Assembly: GCF_018279705.1 (NCBI RefSeq)
Contig: NZ_CP036498.1
Coordinates: forward strand, 186,001 to 250,000
Direction: 5' to 3'
DNA from: Tardiphaga alba
GTDB lineage: Bacteria; Pseudomonadota; Alphaproteobacteria; Rhizobiales; Xanthobacteraceae
Length of the DNA: 64,000 nucleotides
The notes under the pieces were generated by a model, which did not search any database, had not been told where the DNA came from, and was given only the letters and a program-made list of their open reading frames with translations. This document shows, piece by piece, positions 58,594-64,000 of this stretch; the stretch's first letter is position 1; each line of letters starts with the position of its first letter. Both the position numbers and the translations under genes were made by a program.

Positions 58594-59484
58594 CTACGCC
58601 ACCGCCCTCAGCCCTTCCTGATCCAGCGGCGTTTCTTCCCAAGCGGATTCATGCGTGAACTGCGCGGGCGCGGCCTGTCCGGGGAAATCGGTCCGCCCAG
58701 GAAATGGATCGACCGAACCCGCCACCTCCCGGAGCGGCTTCGGTTTGTCGGCCCAGTGGAGAGCGGTGTAATCGAAGCCGAGTTCGATGGTCGGCTTCAC
58801 CACCTCGAAATAGGGCGAGATGTCGAAGTCGCGCGGCATATAGAGCGATGAATGCCGGATATGCAGGATCTCGCGGCGCGCCTGACGGCTGCCAGCGCGC
58901 GTGATCTTGGGCAGGATCGGATAGCGCACGGCCTCGAAGGCCTGAGCGATCAGGGCCGAACAGATGATCTTGGTTGGATCGCCTGAGCCGATCGCGATCA
59001 TCCGCCGTCGCCAGCGCTGCGGGATCGGCAGCGGGATCAAGAAGCGCATCAGGTCGATGATGTTCTTGGTGTCGTAGCCGAAGCCGACGCGATTGATCGC
59101 ATAACGGCAAACCGTGGTGCGGTCTTCATAGGACAGGCCCACCGGCCGGCACAGCCTTGTATGAAACGCGTAATATTTCGACAGCGGCGCCGTGGTGACA
59201 CCCTCGCCGATATTGGCTTCGATCAGCACATGCGGTTCGCCATTCGGCTCCACGGCGCCGTCGATCGGCCCGACATAGAGAGCAGCATGCGACCAGGTCG
59301 ATTGCGTGAGATATTTGATGATGCCGGAGACGCGGTTGTTGCCTTCGACCAGCAGCACGTCGCCTTCGCGGATGATGTCGTGCAGGCGTTCGGGATCGCT
59401 GGGCGTAAACGGTTCGTAGCCCGGCACTTCCTTCTGCAGATATTTGGCGATCAGTTTCCCGACCGTATCCAGCACGACGCCCAT
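58594..59484 (-). CDS. YiiX/YebB-like permuted papain amidase
   Basis: Protein of 296 residues of the permuted NlpC/P60 (papain-like) superfamily. The N-terminal DVLLVEGNNRVSGIIKYLTQ leads to TWSHAALYVG with the probable catalytic His66, and the nucleophile is probably Cys175 in KIICSALIAQAF; a permuted order of His before Cys defines the group. Members include YiiX and lipid/peptidoglycan amidases. No signal peptide is visible from the ATG at 59484 (MGVVLDTVGKLIAKY), suggesting a cytoplasmic or membrane-surface enzyme. It converges with the second permease, 5 bases apart, and diverges from the amine oxidase. Confidence 0.8.
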   Translation of the reverse strand: MGVVLDTVGKLIAKYLQKEVPGYEPFTPSDPERLHDIIREGDVLLVEGNNRVSGIIKYLTQSTWSHAALYVGPIDGAVEPNGEPHVLIEANIGEGVTTAPLSKYYAFHTRLCRPVGLSYEDRTTVCRYAINRVGFGYDTKNIIDLMRFLIPLPIPQRWRRRMIAIGSGDPTKIICSALIAQAFEAVRYPILPKITRAGSRQARREILHIRHSSLYMPRDFDISPYFEVVKPTIELGFDYTALHWADKPKPLREVAGSVDPFPGRTDFPGQAAPAQFTHESAWEETPLDQEGLRAVA

Positions 59485-59678
59485 GGTGTGAGCCCCTGTC
59501 GCGGTTCGTATCGACCGCTTTGTCCCTGTCTCGATCATGGACGCCAGCCATTGCAATTTGGTTCATGCACAAACGTAAGCATTCACGAGCGATTTACCAT
59601 GAGGGTTGCTGTGCGCAGCCGAATACTGCAAGGTTCGCGAGACGTTCTCATGCTCAGTACACTTTCGGAAACCATGCC

Positions 59679-61109
59679 ATGACTTTCTCACGCCGCGCAT
59701 TTCTATCGGCGTCGGCTGGATTGACGCTTGCGCCATTCACTTCAGCATCATGGTTCGGTGCAAGGGCGCGAGCTGCGACATTGCCGCGCGATGCCGATGT
59801 GGTGGTGATCGGCGCTGGCGCTGCCGGTATCGCGGCGGCGCGGCGCGTTCAGGCGACGGGGCGCAAGGTCATCGTGTTGGAGGCTTCGGGCCAGATCGGT
59901 GGCCGATGTGCGACGGACAGCTCAACCTTCGATGTGCCGCTCGATCTCGGCGCGCGCTGGCTGCATACGCCGGAGACCAACGCGTTGTTCAAGCTCGCGC
60001 GCGGCGTGGGTATCGACGTCACTCCGTCGCCGAACCAGAGGCTGCGCATCGGCCGCCGCAATGCGCGCGCCGCTGAAACCGAGGATCTGCTTGCAACCGT
60101 TGTTCGCGCGACGCGCGCGATCGACGATGCGGCTCGTCGCGGCGACATGTCCTGCGCCTCGGTGTTGCCAAAGGACCTCGGTGATTGGGCGGGTACGGTC
60201 GATTTTGCGCTCGGCGCTTATGCGACCGGCAAGGATTTGAAGGACCTCTCGGCGCTCGATCAGTCACGCGCGGAAGATCGCGCAATCTCGGTCGCCACGC
60301 GACAAGGCCTTGGCGCGTTGATGATGAAGCTCGGTGAGAGCGTGCCGGTGGTGCTGTCGACACCGGCGACGCGTGTGGCCTGGAGTGGTCGCGATATCGG
60401 CGTCGAAACGCCGGCAGGTCGCGTTGCGGCGCGTGCGGTGATCGTCACCGTATCGAGCAATGTGTTGAACTCCGGCGCGATCAAGTTCTCGCCGGAACTC
60501 CCAAAGCGGCAGCTCGATGCCGCGTCGAAATTGACGCTTGGCAGTTACGACCGCATCGCGCTGGAGCTGAAAGGCAATCCGCTTGGCCTCGGCCGCGATG
60601 AATTGATGATCGAGCAGAGCACAAACACGCGTACCGGCGCGCTGTTTGCGAATATCGGCGGCTCGTCGCTCTGCACGGTGGATGTCGCCGGCTCATTCGG
60701 CCGCGGCATCGCGGCGCAAGGCGAAGCCGCGATGACAGGCTTTGCGACGGAATGGCTGACCAAACTCTTCGGCAGCGATGTGAAGAATGCGATCCAGCGC
60801 AGCAAGGTCACGCGCTGGGATGCGTCGCCCTACATCCTCGGCGCAATGTCAGCCGCAGTGCCGGGCGGCCAAGCCTCGCGCCGCGTGCTGGCCGAGCCCA
60901 TGGGCAATCTCTTCATCGCCGGTGAAGCGACGCATGAAACGCTGTGGGGCACCGTCGATGGCGCCTGGGAGACCGGCGAGCGGGCAGCCGATGCGGCATT
61001 GAAGAAGATCGGAGCGGTGAAAAATCCCGAGGCCGAGCCGAAGCCCGCTAAGAAGCAGAAGCGCCGTGCGCCGCAATCCAGCAATGCTGGCGGGTCTGGA
61101 GCGAACTAG
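59679..61109 (+). CDS. Tat-exported FAD-dependent amine oxidase
   Basis: Protein of 476 residues. A twin-arginine signal (MTFSRRAFLSASAGLTLAPF, cut near ARAA) is followed by the dinucleotide-binding motif ADVVVIGAGAAGIAAARRVQ at about residues 38-57 and GRKVIVLEASGQIGGRCATD. The flavin amine oxidase C-terminal segment GNLFIAGEATHETLWGTVDGA is intact. Substrates of this class include polyamines and biogenic amines, and none is assigned. The last 30 residues are lysine/proline-rich (AEPKPAKKQKRRAPQ). It has folded cofactor, so Tat export fits. Confidence 0.88.
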   Translation: MTFSRRAFLSASAGLTLAPFTSASWFGARARAATLPRDADVVVIGAGAAGIAAARRVQATGRKVIVLEASGQIGGRCATDSSTFDVPLDLGARWLHTPETNALFKLARGVGIDVTPSPNQRLRIGRRNARAAETEDLLATVVRATRAIDDAARRGDMSCASVLPKDLGDWAGTVDFALGAYATGKDLKDLSALDQSRAEDRAISVATRQGLGALMMKLGESVPVVLSTPATRVAWSGRDIGVETPAGRVAARAVIVTVSSNVLNSGAIKFSPELPKRQLDAASKLTLGSYDRIALELKGNPLGLGRDELMIEQSTNTRTGALFANIGGSSLCTVDVAGSFGRGIAAQGEAAMTGFATEWLTKLFGSDVKNAIQRSKVTRWDASPYILGAMSAAVPGGQASRRVLAEPMGNLFIAGEATHETLWGTVDGAWETGERAADAALKKIGAVKNPEAEPKPAKKQKRRAPQSSNAGGSGAN

Positions 61110-61171
61110 CTAAGGGAGCGTCTCTGAATTATGCAACCTTGACGAGATTTTGCCTCGTGCGATATTGAGGC

Positions 61172-61414
61172 ATGAAGCAGATCGTCTTCACCCCGGCGAG
61201 CCAACGACAATGGCTGCGGTTATCGCCAGATACACGTAGCCGGATCGATGGGCGATTGAACGAATTTGCATCCACTGGCCATGGCGACGTGAAGCGACTC
61301 AAGGGACGCGATGGTGCCCGGCTCCGCATCGGCGACTGGCGTGTCATCTTCTACGAAGAGCAAAACACGATTATCATAGTCGCTGTCGGCCATCGTCGAG
61401 ACATCTATGATTGA
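61172..61414 (+). CDS. RelE/ParE-type toxin
   Basis: Protein of 80 residues with the RelE-fold signature: an N-terminal strand (KQIVFTPASQRQW), basic helices, VKRLKGRDGARLRIGDWRVIFYEEQ and the C-terminal VGHRRDIYD. This is the type II toxin fold that cleaves mRNA on ribosomes (RelE) or poisons gyrase (ParE); sequence does not decide which. It is followed after 9 bases by its antitoxin, the reverse of the classic order. Confidence 0.85.
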   Translation: MKQIVFTPASQRQWLRLSPDTRSRIDGRLNEFASTGHGDVKRLKGRDGARLRIGDWRVIFYEEQNTIIIVAVGHRRDIYD

Positions 61415-61423
61415 AGGTAGGCC

Positions 61424-61810
61424 ATGAGCGTCAGATTTCAGAAAACGCCCAAAGGCGAAGTCGCCATCCTTCCGCGTGAAGACTACGAGGCGCTTGTCGC
61501 GAAAGCATCGGAAGCCGATGAAGATGCCGGCACCGCGCGCTTGGTAGCCCACGCGAAGGACGATATTGCGTCCGGCGCGCCGTTGTTGCCCAAGAGCGTC
61601 GTGGACCGGCTCGCTAATGGCGAAAATCCCGTCCGGGTCCTGCGCGAATGGCGAGATGTCACGCCGATGTATCTATCGCTCAAGACAGACATCAGTGAGC
61701 GGCATATTGCGGACATCGAGAGCGGCAAGCTCGTCGGCACAGCTGTATGGCTTCTTGCCATCGCGAAAGTGCTGAAAGTGCCGGCGGACCTGCTCCTTCA
61801 GACCGACTAG
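61424..61810 (+). CDS. Antitoxin with N-terminal Phd-like and C-terminal XRE helix-turn-helix
   Basis: Protein of 128 residues. The first 50 residues (VRFQKTPKGEVAILPREDYEALVAKA) resemble the Phd/YefM DNA-binding and toxin-wrapping region. The C-terminal 70 residues (TPMYLSLKTDISERHIADIESGKLVGTAVWLLAIAKVLKVPADLLL) form an XRE-like helix-turn-helix. It should bind the toxin and repress the operon. The gene follows the toxin by 9 bases. The next gene, on the other strand, begins only 11 bases on, so the module is a compact insert between two unrelated genes. Confidence 0.8.
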   Translation: MSVRFQKTPKGEVAILPREDYEALVAKASEADEDAGTARLVAHAKDDIASGAPLLPKSVVDRLANGENPVRVLREWRDVTPMYLSLKTDISERHIADIESGKLVGTAVWLLAIAKVLKVPADLLLQTD

Positions 61811-61821
61811 ATATTTGGAGG

Positions 61822-62588
61822 TCAGCGAATCATCCCGTCGAACAGCGGCAGGCTGACCAGCGCGGATATTGCGATCAGCGTATAGCAGATCTTGCGAAAC
61901 AGCTCATCGCTGGCCTTGCCGAACAGCTTCGATCCGAGCCAAAGGCCGAGGCCGAAAAGTGGACCGGTAATCACGGCAAGTCCGAGGATCGCCGAACTCC
62001 ACAGCCCGCCGATCGTGTAGCTGATGATGATCAGCACGTCGGCAATCGCGAAATAGAGAATGATGTTGGCGCGGACGACCGCGGCGACGGCGGCATCGCG
62101 CAGCCAGTACAGCACCACGGGCGGCCCCCGAGCTGCGCCAGTCCACCGAAGAAGCCGGCGAGACCGCCGACGCCGATCGTGACGGGGATGGTGGGCCTGC
62201 CGGGATAGCGCCAGCCCGAGATGAGCAGGCCGAGCAAGGCGACGATCAGTACGACAATGCCCCAGCGCACCACCAGCGGATCGGCCCATGCAAGCGCCAT
62301 GGTGCCGAGCGGCACGCCGATGAGTGCACCGAGCGAGATGATGCCGACATCGCGTTTGTCGGCTTTTCGCGCAGCGTCTGGGATAAGCGTGAGGGTGGTC
62401 GAGAAATCGACCAGCAGAAGCAGCGGCGATGCGATTTTCGCGCCGACCACGCTGGAGGCCAGCGGGATGAAGATCAGCGCCGAGCCGAACCCGGAAAATC
62501 CGCGGGCCAGCCCGGCGATGAATGCCGTAACGGCGATGACGGTGAGCGACGCTGTCGAGTACTGTGCGAGGCCCAGTCCGTCGATCAT
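61822..62588 (-). pseudogene. TauE/SafE family transporter, broken by one missing base
   Basis: Membrane transporter of the sulfite/organosulfonate exporter family. The N-terminal half (62588 back to about 62130) shows AFIAGLARGFSGFGSAL and ALIGVPLGTMALAWADP, typical of the first repeat. The second half (PPVVLYWLRDAAVAAVVRAN to LVSLPLFDGMIR) continues in another frame. The break is at a run of five C on the plus strand (62125-62129); one added base gives LGGPPVVLYW and a 255-residue protein of family length. The ATG at 62588 overlaps the pheT stop by four bases. As with secB and smr, a sequencing indel is the likeliest cause. Confidence 0.85.
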
Positions 62589-64000
62589 GCGCGCAACACG
62601 CCGCCGGTCTTCTTGGTCACCTCAGCCACGATCTTGGTGGCGACCGCATCGATCTCCTGATCGGTCAGCGTCTTTTCGCGCGGCTGGATGGTCACGGCGA
62701 TGGCCACCGACTTCTTGTCGTCGTCGATGCCCTTGCCTTCATAGACGTCGAACACGGTGACGGATGTCACCAGCTTCTTGTCCACGCCGGCCGCGGCCTT
62801 GACGATATCGCCGGACTTCACCTTGCGATCGACGATGAAGGCGAAGTCGCGCGAGACCGGCTGGAACGCGGAGAGCTCAAGCAGCGGCTTGGCGCGGGTC
62901 GCCTTCTGCTTCGCATCCGGAATGCGATCGAGGATCACTTCGAACGCCATCAGCGGGCCATCGGCACCGAGTGCTTCCAGCGTGCGCGGATGCAACTCGC
63001 CGAAATAGCCCAAAATGTTCTGCGGCCCGATCTGGATCGTGCCGGATCGGCCGGGATGCAGCCAGTCGGCGCCGCCCGGAACGATCTGCAGCGCCTGCAT
63101 CGGCGCGCCCGCGGCAGCGAGAACGGCGAAGGCATCGGCCTTGGCGTCGAGCGCGTTCGCAGCGCTGGCGCCGGTCCAGTGACGCCCGGTGCCGTGCGAG
63201 GATGCGAGACCACGGCGGACGCCGCTCGCTGCCATGAACTGATCCTGCGGGCGATCGCCTTTGAAGATCTGGCCGACTTCGAACAGCGCGAGATCGGACG
63301 AGCCGCGATGCGCATTGGCCTGGGACACGGCGATCAGGCCGGGCAGCAGGCTCGGCCGCATGTCGGAGAGATCGGCCGCGATGGGATTGGCCAGCGCGAG
63401 CTCCGGCTTGCCGCCGCCGAACACTTCGGCATGTGGCTTCGAGATGAACGACCAGGTCACAGCCTCAACCAGACCATGGGCTGCGAGCCCGCGTTTGGCG
63501 CGGCGGGTGCGCTGCTGGATCTGGGTCAGCACCGGCTTGCGCTGAGCGTCACCGCGCGGGAACGGCGTCAGCGGCACCTTATCGACGCCGACAATGCGCA
63601 TGATTTCTTCGACGATGTCGGCTTTGCCCGTGACATCCATACGCCATGACGGCACCGCGACCTTCACCACGGGGCCGTTGCCGGCGACGGAGAAGCCGAG
63701 CCGATTGAGGATCATCCGCATTTCCGGAAACGGCACGTCGATAGCGGCGAGGCGCTTCACTTCCGCAATCGGGAAATCGATGAGACGATCGTCGCCGTAG
63801 CTCTTGCCGACGACGATGCTTTCCGACGGCGTGCCGCCGCACAGCTCCATGACGAGCTTGGTTGCGAGTTCGAGGCCGGGCACCATGAAGACGGGATCGA
63901 CGCCGCGCTCGAAGCGATAGCGCGCATCCGAATTGATGCCGAGCTTGCGGCCGGTCTGCGCGATGTTGATCTCGTTCCACAGCGCGGATTCGATCAGCAC
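62585..64000 (-). CDS. pheT: Phenylalanine--tRNA ligase beta subunit, C-terminal part (5' end outside window)
   Basis: The 3' 471 codons of pheT; the gene continues past 64000, so the N-terminal tRNA-binding OB domain is missing. Visible are RYRFERGVDPVFMVPGLELA (end of the B3/4 region), the B5 domain (ADIVEEIMRIVGVDKVPLTP), the catalytic-like B6/B7 core with LALANPIAADLSDMRPSLLPGL, and the C-terminal FDX-ACB anticodon-binding domain (LSAFQPVSRDFAFIVDRKVK to AEVTKKTGGVLRA). It charges tRNA-Phe together with the alpha subunit, which should lie upstream. The stop overlaps the TauE/SafE start. Confidence 0.97.
   Translation of the reverse strand: MLIESALWNEINIAQTGRKLGINSDARYRFERGVDPVFMVPGLELATKLVMELCGGTPSESIVVGKSYGDDRLIDFPIAEVKRLAAIDVPFPEMRMILNRLGFSVAGNGPVVKVAVPSWRMDVTGKADIVEEIMRIVGVDKVPLTPFPRGDAQRKPVLTQIQQRTRRAKRGLAAHGLVEAVTWSFISKPHAEVFGGGKPELALANPIAADLSDMRPSLLPGLIAVSQANAHRGSSDLALFEVGQIFKGDRPQDQFMAASGVRRGLASSHGTGRHWTGASAANALDAKADAFAVLAAAGAPMQALQIVPGGADWLHPGRSGTIQIGPQNILGYFGELHPRTLEALGADGPLMAFEVILDRIPDAKQKATRAKPLLELSAFQPVSRDFAFIVDRKVKSGDIVKAAAGVDKKLVTSVTVFDVYEGKGIDDDKKSVAIAVTIQPREKTLTDQEIDAVATKIVAEVTKKTGGVLRA

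Overview
The window looks like a stretch of alphaproteobacterial (Hyphomicrobiales) chromosome from the Bradyrhizobium/Rhodopseudomonas/Tardiphaga/Afipia neighbourhood. This rests on high-GC codon use, the gene order around the replication origin (parB-parA-rsmG, mnmG-mnmE-rho-hemJ, then ppsR-maf-coaE-dnaQ-secB), the hslV-DUF2585-hslU and hisB-DUF2628-hisHAFE arrangements, and many short palindromic repeats of the kind scattered through these genomes. It is not a plasmid or phage: almost every gene is housekeeping. No tRNA, rRNA, CRISPR array, IS element or prophage was seen.

Layout. 1-5.9 kb: 3' part of a membrane diguanylate cyclase, then leuS-lptE and holA. 5.9-15.7 kb (mostly minus strand): the origin-proximal block parB, parA, rsmG, a three-gene insertion (DUF4269, YjbR-like, small membrane protein), mnmG, mnmE, rho and hemJ. 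Five parS-type sites for ParB lie between 8.4 and 12.1 kb. 15.68-16.14 kb: a gene-free stretch with an AT-rich tract, imperfect DnaA boxes and seven GANTC sites, which I propose as the chromosome origin. 16.1-23.2 kb (mostly plus): ppsR-maf, coaE, dnaQ, divergent secB, a Tim44-like gene, mltA and smr. 23.4-30.8 kb: the hslVU protease operon facing away from the histidine operon hisB-DUF2628-hisHAFE and coaA. 30.9-43.8 kb: an OlsB-like acyltransferase, a hybrid histidine kinase, comM, a PAS diguanylate cyclase, a Tat-exported MBL-fold enzyme, a TonB-dependent receptor, and the operon rsmI-yraN-gshB. 44-54.4 kb: a penicillin-binding-protein activator-like lipoprotein, hemW-rdgB, rph divergent from hrcA-grpE, an Ada-like methyltransferase, DUF2244, nth and a secreted TPR-caspase protein. 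54.4-64 kb: a CysZ/EI24 membrane protein, a sugar-type ABC importer without an ATPase gene, a YiiX-like amidase, a Tat-exported amine oxidase, a RelE-type toxin with its antitoxin, a TauE/SafE transporter and the 3' two thirds of pheT.

How the parts work together. ParA, ParB and the parS cluster beside the proposed origin form the chromosome segregation machine. MnmE and MnmG form one tRNA-modifying complex. HslV and HslU form one protease. HisB, H, A, F and E cover the middle of histidine synthesis. HrcA and GrpE belong to the heat-shock system. The three ABC genes form one importer that must borrow an ATPase.

Quality note. Three genes (secB, smr, tauE/safE) are each broken by a single missing base at or beside a short G/C run, while all others are intact. 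This pattern fits sequencing or assembly indels better than three independent gene losses, so I annotate them as frameshifted genes. Start codons were chosen from ribosome-binding sites, overlaps and family alignment from memory; where these disagree the entry says so.
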